Of a DNA stretch of 64,000 nucleotides, positions 8,981-17,467 are shown piece after piece; position 1 is the stretch's first letter, and each line of letters starts with the position of its first letter. A program made the position numbers and the translations under genes. The DNA comes from Alphaproteobacteria bacterium MarineAlpha5_Bin5 (GTDB taxonomy: Bacteria > Pseudomonadota > Alphaproteobacteria > HIMB59 > GCA-002718135), in assembly GCA_002938205.1 (NCBI GenBank), contig PTKZ01000001.1, forward strand, positions 1 to 64,000. Reading direction: 5' to 3'. Below the pieces are notes generated by a model. That model was not told the DNA's origin. It made no database searches and saw nothing but the letters and a program-made list of their open reading frames with translations.

Positions 8981-10480
8981 TTAATCTTTCTCCTTCAACA
9001 TAGGTGTATAAATATAGCCTATTTCACCATCATCTAGACTTACTTTATACCAACCTTGGACATTATCTAACACTGAAACTTCAGCGTTTTGAAGCAAAAC
9101 TCCTATAATACTTGAATGCGGGCTAGGCTTTTCCCTAATATTAACATCTTCTTTTGCAATCATTATATTATCAGAATTTGTTTCGCCCACATTTGAATCA
9201 CTAGTTGTGGCATCGTCATTTTCAGTTACAGAAACAACGCCCTGTTCTTCAGTTGACTCTTCAGCAACATCATCATTATTATTTTCTGATTCTAATACAT
9301 TTGAATCACTAGTTGTGGCATCGTCATTTTCAGTTACAGAAACAACGCCCTGTTCTTCAGTTGACTCTTCAGCAACATCATCATTATTATTTTCTGATTC
9401 TAATACATTTGAATTTTGATCAATTAAATCATTTAATTTATTTTCTAAAACTTCAATTTGATTAACTTGTGAAGAAATTTTTTGAGCAGATTCTTTTAAA
9501 AGATTATTTTTTCTAGCTATTTCTTCATTTAAATTATTAATTATATTTTGAAGATTATCTAAATCTGCATCATTGTTATTTGTTGAAGTATCTGCGCTTG
9601 GCGACATATTGTGTAATTCTGAATCTACTAATTCTGTATTTAATCTATTAATTTCATCATCTTTTTCTTTTATTTTTTGTTCAAGATTAATAATATTTTT
9701 TTCTGCTTCTTGGAGCTTTGATGCATCATTATTGTTTGAAGAAATATTTTGTAATTCTTCTTGCAACTGATTAATATTTTCTTCCAATTGAGTTATATGC
9801 TGCTCTTGAACTTCTATTGTGTCTTGATAAGCTTCGCTTGAATTAGTTAAAAACTCTACTGTAACTAAAAGATTGAGATTTTCTTTTTTTAATTCCTCTA
9901 TCTTTGTTTCAGCAACATTCAGTTCGGAAACCGTTTCATCACTTGTACTTTCAATTTCTACCTCTCCTGAATCATTATCAGCAATTATCTCTTCCCCAGC
10001 TTCTTCAATCTCATCTGTAATTTTTTGTTCCACAATGTAAGGAACATAGCCAACTTGAAAGCGATAGATACCCTCATCATCTTCAAAAGTAATGACTCCT
10101 CTCTTATCAATGTCAGTCACATAAGCACAATTTAAACCTAAACAATCTTTAACAGACAATAAAAATTTTGTGTTTTCTTCAGATGAGACAAACATCATTC
10201 GAGTTTGATTCATAGATTTAATAACACCTTGTAAAGAATAACGAGTGATTGGGTAACGTGTATTAATTGGCTGATCTAATGCTACCTCTCCATTTGCAGA
10301 TGAGGAAGCTGAGTTTTGACTAAGAATAGGTTGATCTAATTGATCCGTTGTTGGAATGTCGTTATCAAAAGTAAAAATTGTATTATCAAAAGGATCAGCA
10401 GCCATTACTGACTTTGCTGTTAACAAAAAAAATAATAAAATAATTATTTTATGTTGGCTCATTTTATAAAATTCTATCAT
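8981..10480 (-). CDS. PilP/MshK-like pilus protein with coiled coil and C-terminal SH3 domain
   Basis: A 499-residue protein read as signal peptide (1-27, ending SVMAA), a PilP-like beta domain (about 65-150, with RYSLQGVIKSM), a long coiled coil (about 190-350, rich in E/K/N/L heptads), an acidic tandem repeat of two exact 36-residue units (about 359-430), and a bacterial SH3 domain (about 440-499, with DVNIREKPS and GWYKVS). PilP-type proteins link the inner-membrane PilN/PilO complex to the secretin, and its place between the PilO-like and secretin genes fits. Normal PilP is about 180 residues, so the coiled coil and peptidoglycan-type SH3 end are unusual. It overlaps the upstream gene by 4 bp. 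Confidence 0.7.
   Translation of the reverse strand: MIEFYKMSQHKIIILLFFLLTAKSVMAADPFDNTIFTFDNDIPTTDQLDQPILSQNSASSSANGEVALDQPINTRYPITRYSLQGVIKSMNQTRMMFVSSEENTKFLLSVKDCLGLNCAYVTDIDKRGVITFEDDEGIYRFQVGYVPYIVEQKITDEIEEAGEEIIADNDSGEVEIESTSDETVSELNVAETKIEELKKENLNLLVTVEFLTNSSEAYQDTIEVQEQHITQLEENINQLQEELQNISSNNNDASKLQEAEKNIINLEQKIKEKDDEINRLNTELVDSELHNMSPSADTSTNNNDADLDNLQNIINNLNEEIARKNNLLKESAQKISSQVNQIEVLENKLNDLIDQNSNVLESENNNDDVAEESTEEQGVVSVTENDDATTSDSNVLESENNNDDVAEESTEEQGVVSVTENDDATTSDSNVGETNSDNIMIAKEDVNIREKPSPHSSIIGVLLQNAEVSVLDNVQGWYKVSLDDGEIGYIYTPMLKEKD
9189..9404. repeat. 108-bp perfect tandem duplication inside the PilP-like gene
   Basis: Two adjacent 108-bp units (starting at the acatttgaat words near 9189 and 9297, with a third partial start near 9405) appear identical by eye. 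They encode two copies of a 36-residue acidic unit, so the copy number can change without breaking the frame. Confidence 0.88.
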
Positions 10481-11094
10481 CGTGTAGGCATTCTGACTAG
10501 AGATATTTTTACACTTGCAACTACAGTTCTTGATTCAGTAGTGCTTACCTCTTCTTTTTCAAATACAATTAATTTATCAAGTTCAGCTATTTCAGATTTT
10601 AGCTTCAAATAATCAGGAAATCTTCCTTCTATATCATATTCAACATAAATTTTATAATAGTCTACTGGAATACCTGAAACATCGCCACTAGAATCAGCAC
10701 TTTCTCTAATCGCTTCTTCTTCTCCACGAATTAATCTGTTTACTTTTAAGTTATTGCGAAGTGCAGAAAGACTTATGAGTTGATATAATTCTTCTACTTC
10801 TTTTTCTGATACAAATAATTTAAATTTTTCTTCACGTTCTAATTCTAATTCTTCAACTTTTGTAATCAAACTACTTATTTGATTATTCATACTTTCTATT
10901 TCTTGCAGTTTGTAATATTTATCTTGAATTAAAACTTCTTGCTCCTTGAAAGTTGGTCGAATTAAAAAGAAATAAATTATTAAAAAAATGAGAATTAAAC
11001 ATAGCGTTACAATCAAACCTAAATAATCTTTTATTGTCTTTGGCTCTGCGTTAGCATCTGCATTTTTTTTAGAAAATAAATTTTTTAGATCCAT
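10477..11094 (-). CDS. PilO/MshJ-like pilus alignment-complex protein
   Basis: A 205-residue bitopic inner-membrane protein: short cytoplasmic N terminus, one membrane helix (about 29-50, LIVTLCLILIFLIIYFFLI), a coiled coil (about 55-95), and an alpha/beta periplasmic domain. This is the PilO/GspM/MshJ layout and length. It would pair with the PilN-like half of the upstream fusion protein and the PilP-like protein downstream. It lies 5 bp after the fusion gene and overlaps the next by 4 bp. The call rests on topology and gene order more than on sequence motifs. Confidence 0.75.
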   Translation of the reverse strand: MDLKNLFSKKNADANAEPKTIKDYLGLIVTLCLILIFLIIYFFLIRPTFKEQEVLIQDKYYKLQEIESMNNQISSLITKVEELELEREEKFKLFVSEKEVEELYQLISLSALRNNLKVNRLIRGEEEAIRESADSSGDVSGIPVDYYKIYVEYDIEGRFPDYLKLKSEIAELDKLIVFEKEEVSTTESRTVVASVKISLVRMPTR

Positions 11095-11099
11095 CTTTA

Positions 11100-12866
11100 T
11101 TACTCTTCTGTTTCTTCAGGTATAATTTCATTAGCAATGACTGACACTTCGAATGATTTAACCTCAATAGTACTTTCCCCTTTAGTTAATTCAGTTACAT
11201 TCATATTAACTAAAGAAGCTTTCTCTACAGTGTCACGGGAATTTAAAGAATCTATCAATTCGATTATTGGACGATCATCCATTGACTGACCTTCTACAAC
11301 CAATGTGTTATAATCTTGTTCTGAGGTTTTAATGCTAACCAAAAGAACTTTTTTTGGAACAGCTTGAGTTATTTCTTTAAACATTAAATAACTACTTTTT
11401 GAATTTGATTTCAATTGTTGACCCTTCGATAGGTCATTTTCTAAATCTTTTTTTGCAGAAATAAGTTTTTGGAATTCAGCATTTGATTGTTCAAACTGTT
11501 GATTAACTATATCATAGTCTGCTAATTCTCTTTTGTTTTCAGAATATTTGCTAAATGCAAAAACTCCATAGACAACAATAATCAAAGAAATTAAGCCAGC
11601 TGCACCTATGTAAACAAATTTAGAATACATATCTGAACGCTTTTTCTTTTTTAAATTATCTCTATTAGGTAGTAGGTTGATGTTACGTACTCCAGTGACA
11701 AACTTAAAATAACCAAAAACATCTAGTCTTCTTGTTGCCAATCCAATAACAGCAGTAAACATTGACGGATTTTCCTCTGTGGTAACTTTTTCTTTAAGCT
11801 GTTCTGGAATTGTTAAAGTGTCAAAAGGAGAATGAATAGACATTTGGATATTTTCAAAACCCTTTTGTAATTCCTGCACAACGCCACTAATTGCAGGTAA
11901 AGGGGAGACAACACTTAGGCTGGTAATAGGTTCTGTTTTATACTGGTTTTCAAAACCTGCTAAAGCTTGCTTAATTTGAACAGTGAAGCGGTTTAAAACT
12001 TCTACAAGAAGTTGATCCATGTAACCTCCACCCATTGCAGCTGACATTGTTGCAAGTATTTCTTTGTCCTGAGGACGAATAAATATATCAACAACATAAG
12101 GAGTTTCTTCTTGAAGAATTAAAATAAAATTTTCTGATTCACTAATCTCTAGAATAGCTACAGGGCCTTTCTTTGCACCAAATGTTGGTTGACTTAAAAC
12201 TTGTGTTTCAAAAGCATTTCGTAAAGCAAAACAACGAACATCTACAATAACTGGTGATAAACCAGCCTGTCTAATGATATCTGCATAAAGATTTACATCA
12301 TCAATTTTAGAGGCAACAAATAGTACATCCATTATGTTGCTTTCTGTGTGTCTTTTAATTACTTGATGGAAGATTGAGTAATTTTCTAATGCATCAGGTA
12401 ACTGAGTTAAATTTTCCCACAGTGAATCAGTTGCAATTGCATTTTCTATTTCTTCATCCGTCATGACTGGCATCTGCAATACCCGAATGATAGCACTTGA
12501 GACTGGAAGGGCTATTGCTGCATTACTTGTATCTACTTTTGCGATTTGTAAAGCTGTTTGAATTTGTTCAACATAGATTTCTGGATTTGAGCGCAGCAGT
12601 TCTTCACTACCATTTTCAACATTGCGATAACTAAATTTTGTTAAGGTCCAACGGTCATTCTGCTCTTTAAGCTGTGAAACTTTAACTGAAGTAGGAGTCA
12701 CTTCTATCCCAACAACCTCTTCTTGTGAAGCACTATATTTACTTATAATATTGAAGAAAAAACGACTAATAGGAGAAAACAAACCGCCTCCACTTTTTTT
12801 TCCTCGTGTTGGAGCCTTTATTGTTTTCTTTTGCTTATCTTTTTTTTTGCCTAGTCCAAAAACCAT
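11100..12866 (-). CDS. PilM-PilN fusion (GspL-like) pilus alignment protein
   Basis: A 588-residue protein with a basic, Gly/Lys-rich N terminus, an actin-like PilM domain (about 50-380, starting VVGIEVTPTSVKVSQL), one membrane helix (about 415-437), then a coiled coil and a small periplasmic alpha/beta domain of PilN type (about 440-580, with IELIDSLNSRDTV). In classical type IVa pili PilM and PilN are separate; here they are one chain, as in GspL of type II secretion. It is the first gene of the leftward pilus operon, divergent from the PilT-like gene. It should link the cytoplasmic ATPase to the periplasmic complex. Confidence 0.82.
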   Translation of the reverse strand: MVFGLGKKKDKQKKTIKAPTRGKKSGGGLFSPISRFFFNIISKYSASQEEVVGIEVTPTSVKVSQLKEQNDRWTLTKFSYRNVENGSEELLRSNPEIYVEQIQTALQIAKVDTSNAAIALPVSSAIIRVLQMPVMTDEEIENAIATDSLWENLTQLPDALENYSIFHQVIKRHTESNIMDVLFVASKIDDVNLYADIIRQAGLSPVIVDVRCFALRNAFETQVLSQPTFGAKKGPVAILEISESENFILILQEETPYVVDIFIRPQDKEILATMSAAMGGGYMDQLLVEVLNRFTVQIKQALAGFENQYKTEPITSLSVVSPLPAISGVVQELQKGFENIQMSIHSPFDTLTIPEQLKEKVTTEENPSMFTAVIGLATRRLDVFGYFKFVTGVRNINLLPNRDNLKKKKRSDMYSKFVYIGAAGLISLIIVVYGVFAFSKYSENKRELADYDIVNQQFEQSNAEFQKLISAKKDLENDLSKGQQLKSNSKSSYLMFKEITQAVPKKVLLVSIKTSEQDYNTLVVEGQSMDDRPIIELIDSLNSRDTVEKASLVNMNVTELTKGESTIEVKSFEVSVIANEIIPEETEE

Positions 12867-13053
12867 AAATTAATACTTGCCTTCTAGCTAAATTTTGCTC
12901 AAATTACCTCAAAATAATTGAAAATGAACAATTTTATTTTATTGGTAAAAAATTCATCCTCTACTTAATCTACTTTTATGTATTATTTGCTACCTAAACA
13001 GCTAATTACTTATATAAGTTATCAGTAAAATTGAATAATTATTGGGGGATTAA
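12867..13053. promoter_or_regulatory. Divergent promoter region between the two pilus operons
   Basis: A 187-bp AT-rich gap separates the divergent start codons of the PilM-PilN fusion and the PilT-like gene. Both operons must start here or nearby. A clear purine-rich ribosome binding site (gggggatt) precedes the PilT-like ATG. I do not see a convincing pair of -35/-10 boxes or a sigma-54 site by eye. Confidence 0.45.
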
Positions 13054-14064
13054 ATGCCAGAAAACAAGGATATATTAATAGATCAATTAATAGAAAAATA
13101 TACTGAAAATCATAATTTGTCTGATCTGCATATTAGAAGTGATCAGCCTATGGCTATTCGTGAAAATGGAGAAATTATTACTTTTCCTGATGAAATTGTT
13201 TCAGGACACGATGTAAATAAATTTATTAAATCTCACCTTGATACTTATCACACTGAAAAATTAGAAAATGACATGCAACTAGATACAGCTATTGTTGTAA
13301 AGGGAGTTCGTTATAGAGCTAATATATATCATTCCTTAAATGGAAATTGTATTGTTTTGCGTAAAATTGAAACAATTATCCCAGTTGTTGAAGAATTAAA
13401 TATCCCACCTGCCGTTCTTGGTGCATGCGAATATAAAAATGGATTAATTTTAATTACAGGACCCACAGGATCAGGAAAATCTACCACCTCAGCTGCAATC
13501 CTAAATAGAATAAATTTAACCAGACAAGAAAATATTATTACCATAGAAGATCCAATTGAATTTATTCATATGAATCAAATGTGTATTGTTTCGCAAAGAG
13601 AAATTGGAAAACATGTTACAAGTTTTGGTAATGGATTACGGGCAGCATTAAGAGAAGATCCTGATATTATTTTACTTGGAGAAATGCGTGACTATGAAAC
13701 GGTTTCTGCAGCGCTAACGGCAGCAGAGACAGGACATTTAGTTTTGGGCACTTTGCATACCAATGGAGCACCAAATACTATTAATCGTTTAATAGATGTT
13801 TTTCCAGCTGCCCAACAGCCTCAAGCTCGTTCGATGCTTTCTCAATCTCTTCGTTTGGTTGTCACACAACAATTACATAAGAAAAAAGATGGCACTGGTA
13901 GAGTAGGAGCATATGAAGTTATGGTATGTAACAATGCCATTCAAAATTTAATTCGAGAAGATAAAGTTTTTCAAATACCTAGCATAATGCAAACTGCAAT
14001 GGCTGAAGGAATGATTACCATGGAAAAATCTGTAGAAAATTTAAGAGCTATGGGGCAAATTTAA
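13054..14064 (+). CDS. pilT: PilT/PilU-like pilus retraction ATPase
   Basis: A 336-residue secretion ATPase without the MshEN domain or zinc cysteines of the extension motor, which is the PilT/PilU pattern. Motifs are ASDLHIR-like SDLHIRSDQP near residue 20, Walker A GPTGSGKST (about 136-144), Asp box ITIEDPIEF, Walker B DPDIILLGEMRD and the His box TLHTNGA. It would depolymerise pili for twitching or DNA uptake. A good ribosome binding site precedes it, and it starts the rightward operon with the minor pseudopilins 11 bp downstream. PilT and PilU cannot be separated by reading alone. Confidence 0.9.
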   Translation: MPENKDILIDQLIEKYTENHNLSDLHIRSDQPMAIRENGEIITFPDEIVSGHDVNKFIKSHLDTYHTEKLENDMQLDTAIVVKGVRYRANIYHSLNGNCIVLRKIETIIPVVEELNIPPAVLGACEYKNGLILITGPTGSGKSTTSAAILNRINLTRQENIITIEDPIEFIHMNQMCIVSQREIGKHVTSFGNGLRAALREDPDIILLGEMRDYETVSAALTAAETGHLVLGTLHTNGAPNTINRLIDVFPAAQQPQARSMLSQSLRLVVTQQLHKKKDGTGRVGAYEVMVCNNAIQNLIREDKVFQIPSIMQTAMAEGMITMEKSVENLRAMGQI

Positions 14065-14075
14065 TTTAAGAATAA

Positions 14076-14699
14076 ATGAAAAACAAAAAAGGGTTTTCAT
14101 TAATTGAATTTTTAGTTGTTGTTGCTTTAATTGGGGTATTATCGATGTTTTTTTATACTCCAAAAACAACAAGGTGGAATAATGAAGTTGCAAGTGCGCA
14201 ATCTAAAATTGTAAGTTTGTTAAAATATTATCAAAAAAAATCAATGCGTGATGGTTATAAATATTATGTGAATCTTAAACTTAACACCGCACAAGAAACA
14301 TTTTCTATGGCAGCCTTTGTTGATAAAAATATCACGTCGCGGCAATCAGTTTGCACATCTAGTACAGATTCAAATTTTTCAGAAAGACGACTTTTTGATA
14401 CACTAAAAAACATTCGCGTGTTAGGATGTAAAAGCGGCGGCAAATCATGTAGAAATACAAGCTCTAATAATATGGGTATTTGTTTTTTTCCTAATGGATC
14501 ATCAGCAGCCGTAGATGATAGGAAAGAATGGTATATATTTCACTCTGCGGGAGATAATACAACTCATGCGAGGAATGCATATAAATTTGTAGTATGGAAA
14601 ACGACATCATTTATAGAAACTTCCACGTGTAGAGGAAATGCAACTTATGCTAATATATCTTCCAGAGCACTTAGTTGTTCAAAATGGATAGAAGAATGA
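14076..14699 (+). CDS. Minor pseudopilin, FimT/GspH-like
   Basis: A 207-residue type IV prepilin. The leader MKNKKG is followed by FSLIEFLVVVALIGVL: cleavage after Gly6, N-methyl Phe+1 and Glu+5, the full prepilin peptidase signature. The globular part has several cysteines (about 88-125 and near the C terminus). First in a run of four minor pilins ahead of PilY1, in the FimT/FimU-PilV-PilW-PilX order, it fits GspH/FimT. It would help prime assembly and carry the tip adhesin. Confidence 0.85.
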   Translation: MKNKKGFSLIEFLVVVALIGVLSMFFYTPKTTRWNNEVASAQSKIVSLLKYYQKKSMRDGYKYYVNLKLNTAQETFSMAAFVDKNITSRQSVCTSSTDSNFSERRLFDTLKNIRVLGCKSGGKSCRNTSSNNMGICFFPNGSSAAVDDRKEWYIFHSAGDNTTHARNAYKFVVWKTTSFIETSTCRGNATYANISSRALSCSKWIEE

Positions 14700-15220
14700 G
14701 AAAAAAAAATACTTTATATTCTAAAGGGGTATCTATTATTGAGGCTTTATTAGCTGCTGTGATTGTAGGGATTGGATTTATTTCTGTCTATACAATGACG
14801 ACAACGGCAACAAGAATGATCTATAGTGCATCACAAAGAGATAATGATACATTATCAACTGCTATGATCATGGATGATATGGCCCTGGATAATTTTTCTG
14901 TTGCTGATACTGCCTATCATGAATCAATTTCTTCAAGTAAGTACAACAATCTTGACTTAACAAAAGGATGTGGTGCTGCTCCTACTGGGTCACCAAAACA
15001 AAAAGATAGACAAAAAGTTCGATGGTGTAATTTTTTAAAACTTAAAAAAGGTGGAATGGGTGATGTAGGCACTGGTGATGTAAGGAAAATGTATGTACGA
15101 AAAATTACTATTACTGCAAATGGATATGCCCAAACATATAAAGTGATGGGACTTAGGGTTGAGCATAAATCAAAAAATAGAAATCAAAAAAAATATTATA
15201 GAAAAATTATTCATGAATAA
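14696..15220 (+). CDS. pilV: Minor pseudopilin, PilV-like
   Basis: About 174 residues from the ATG at 14696, which overlaps the previous stop as ATGA; the ORF track extends to 14675 but that adds only seven unlikely residues. The leader MRKKNTLYSKG is followed by VSIIEALLAAVIVGIGFI, with Glu+5 and a Val at +1 rather than Phe. The AxxxVGIGF helix and its position second in the minor-pilin run are typical of PilV/GspI. Translational coupling to its neighbour is likely. Confidence 0.82.
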   Translation: MRKKNTLYSKGVSIIEALLAAVIVGIGFISVYTMTTTATRMIYSASQRDNDTLSTAMIMDDMALDNFSVADTAYHESISSSKYNNLDLTKGCGAAPTGSPKQKDRQKVRWCNFLKLKKGGMGDVGTGDVRKMYVRKITITANGYAQTYKVMGLRVEHKSKNRNQKKYYRKIIHE

Positions 15221-16076
15221 AAATAATTTAAATAAAGGCTTCACACTGCCAGAAATTTTGGTTTCAACTGCAATTGGAGCTATCATCCTCGCTGCCCTCT
15301 TTGTCTCTTTTATTATGTTTCAACGATCCTATGAACTCCAAAGAGAAATGACACGTAATCAAGAAAATGGACGAATGACGCTTGATTTTATGGTGGAAGA
15401 AATTCGTAATGCTGGATACAGACATTTTAATAAAGGTAGCCCTGTACCAATTAATCAAGCAGTAATATTAGAATCACCTACGACCAATTCAAATCCTAGT
15501 GGGACACTTCCTCAAGATTGCGGTGAGAAAATTTCAGTCATGTATGACATTGTTCCAAATCAAAAAGATATGGGTACTTATAATTTCATAAGACGTATTG
15601 TAAAATACTATGGAGAACAATATTCCCCAGGAGGAGTGACGGCTTTATCTCGTTGTCGTTTAAAGCGTCATCAATGTCATTACGGATATGATAGTTCCAC
15701 AGGAAAATTTGCTCAAATTTCTACAGCTAAAGCTAAAGATTATCCGTGTGAAGAGGAAACAATTTTAGATTATTTATATGAACTAAGCTTCTCTTTTTCA
15801 GATTATAAATATGATCATTTTGCAGGACGACTTAATCCTCTCACAAGAGGAGCGAAATCTTCGTACAATTATGCAAATTCAGGGTGCATAAATGATTTCA
15901 AGAAAAACGTTGCTTGCGGACAATATTCTCCTCGAGCGCGTGCAATAGATATGCATTTAAGTATTGTATCAGGTAATGAAATTAGTAGCGTTCCCGATGA
16001 TCCCACCGATAATCCTGATAAGGGCAAACGTTTTTTAACTTATTATAATGCAACTATGGTGTTGCGTAACATATGA
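15213..16076 (+). CDS. pilW: Minor pseudopilin, PilW-like
   Basis: The preferred start is ATG 15213, which gives the short leader MNKNNLNKG before FTLPEILVSTAIGAII; the longer ORF from 15159 would add 18 residues ahead of it. The overlap with the previous gene is then 8 bp (ATGAATAA). The mature protein is about 280 residues, with a cysteine-containing C-terminal domain, the size of PilW/GspJ. It is the third minor pilin ahead of PilY1. Confidence 0.82.
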   Translation: MNKNNLNKGFTLPEILVSTAIGAIILAALFVSFIMFQRSYELQREMTRNQENGRMTLDFMVEEIRNAGYRHFNKGSPVPINQAVILESPTTNSNPSGTLPQDCGEKISVMYDIVPNQKDMGTYNFIRRIVKYYGEQYSPGGVTALSRCRLKRHQCHYGYDSSTGKFAQISTAKAKDYPCEEETILDYLYELSFSFSDYKYDHFAGRLNPLTRGAKSSYNYANSGCINDFKKNVACGQYSPRARAIDMHLSIVSGNEISSVPDDPTDNPDKGKRFLTYYNATMVLRNI

Positions 16077-16816
16077 TACATATGAATAAAACACAAAGAG
16101 GCTTTGCTCTTGTTATTTCTTTATTATTATTATTAATGATGACGGTGATGGGTATCACCATGATTGCTCGATCGAATTTAAACACCAACATGTCCGTTGA
16201 ATATGATAAGTCAGAACATATTTTTATTGCTGCTGAGGCAGGCATAGAGCATGCAAGACGGTATTTAGAAAATATGTCTTCAAAGAACCAATATCCTGGC
16301 AATAACAAAGGTCCTTTAACTGCAACACCTGCAAATAGATGTTTAGCAGATTATAAAGATGGACAAGGATCGCCCTATGATACACTAGGGAAAGATAGTG
16401 GAAAATATGCGTATACGTTTCCAGCCCAGCAAACAAATGGAGTAGTCTTAAATACTCAAATGTCATGTAAAAATTTAAATTCTGGACAAAATGATAAAAA
16501 TTTTAGACGTATGGATTGTGAGTTTGATTTAGATAATGATGCAACCTCTAATCAAAATGAAAGAAACTTTTTTAAAACATTTGGATTTAGTTACTATATT
16601 TTTTATGAAGGAGAATCGAGTACTGCAGGAGGGTCTGGTTCCTCAGGTGTGGGAACAGTTGGGACATCAAGTCAATATGCAGCAAGCAAACAAGATTCAG
16701 CATATTATTATCAAGTGATATCCTGCGGGGCTTCATTTGCTTGGGATGGGAAAAGTCAAAATGCCACTCTAAAACAAATTCAATCTCTGGAAGCAAGAAT
16801 AAAGCTAGAGAAATAG
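16073..16816 (+). CDS. pilX: Minor pseudopilin, PilX-like
   Basis: A 247-residue protein with N terminus MNKTQRG followed by FALVISLLLLLMMTVMGITM. It lacks the usual Glu+5, having a hydrophobic residue there, as PilX and GspK do. The helix continues into AAEAGIEHARRYL, the common PilX pattern. The start overlaps the previous stop as ATGA (16073), with an alternative ATG at 16082 giving a tighter leader. It is the fourth minor pilin; PilX-type subunits sit near the tip and bind PilY1. Confidence 0.82.
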   Translation: MIHMNKTQRGFALVISLLLLLMMTVMGITMIARSNLNTNMSVEYDKSEHIFIAAEAGIEHARRYLENMSSKNQYPGNNKGPLTATPANRCLADYKDGQGSPYDTLGKDSGKYAYTFPAQQTNGVVLNTQMSCKNLNSGQNDKNFRRMDCEFDLDNDATSNQNERNFFKTFGFSYYIFYEGESSTAGGSGSSGVGTVGTSSQYAASKQDSAYYYQVISCGASFAWDGKSQNATLKQIQSLEARIKLEK

Positions 16817-16900
16817 TTAATGTGTAATATTTATTATGATCAACATAGTTTTTTTAAAGTGTTAGTATATTGTTATTTTTATATGGTAGAATGTTAGCTT

Positions 16901-17467
16901 ATGAAGTGGTGTATCCTTATATTTATCATCATATTTACAAACCCGCTTTTAGCAAAGTGCAAAATTGACACGCATGCATTTGGCACTTCTGCTAAAACAA
17001 TTCAACAATCGTTAAAAGATACATGGATTACTTCTGAGCCCATTCCTGGTGTTAATAAAACAGTTGGAACTAGTTTAGAATTAATATGCCCAGAGCTTAA
17101 AGGCTCTTCATTAGGAATGGAGACAATGTTTATCTATAATTTTATTAAAGATAAATTAGTTGCCATTGAACTAGTGTTACAAACAACGGATAAGCTTGAG
17201 TTGTTTGAATGGGGAAGACAATATTTTGGTATTATGGAAGAGCGTGATTTAGCTAAAGCGGAACAAGTTATACGCGTAGAAGATGGTAACCGCATTATCC
17301 AGTTATTTGTTGGTGTATTGCCTGATGTGACGTTTCAAAATGTTGTATTAATTTCAACAAAACATGATGATCTTTTTGAGTATCAATTTCAACAAGAAGA
17401 TAATATGAACTGGGATACAAATGAAATATCTCCATTAGAACCAATTACTCTTGGAGAGGAGAACTAA
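16901..17467 (+). CDS. Exported protein of unknown family between pilX and pilY1
   Basis: A 188-residue protein with a signal peptide (1-18, ending NPLLA) followed by a Cys-containing mature domain of mixed strands and helices (GTSLELICPELKGSS, LQTTDKLELFEWGRQYFG). No prepilin motif is present, so it is not the missing PilE-type pilin. It starts 84 bp after pilX and its stop overlaps the pilY1 start (TAATG), implying coupled translation. By position it may be a periplasmic partner or chaperone of PilY1; I do not recognise the family. Confidence 0.75.
   Translation: MKWCILIFIIIFTNPLLAKCKIDTHAFGTSAKTIQQSLKDTWITSEPIPGVNKTVGTSLELICPELKGSSLGMETMFIYNFIKDKLVAIELVLQTTDKLELFEWGRQYFGIMEERDLAKAEQVIRVEDGNRIIQLFVGVLPDVTFQNVVLISTKHDDLFEYQFQQEDNMNWDTNEISPLEPITLGEEN

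Noticed and set aside
9189-9404. Repeats that could be taken for a short CRISPR array
   Set aside because: The 108-bp units are directly adjacent with no unique spacers, and they keep the reading frame of a protein gene.
4261-12866. A type II secretion system rather than a pilus
   Set aside because: A PilT-like retraction ATPase, PilY1, PilV/W/X-type minor pilins and long pilins are present in the same block; the PilM-PilN fusion alone is GspL-like.
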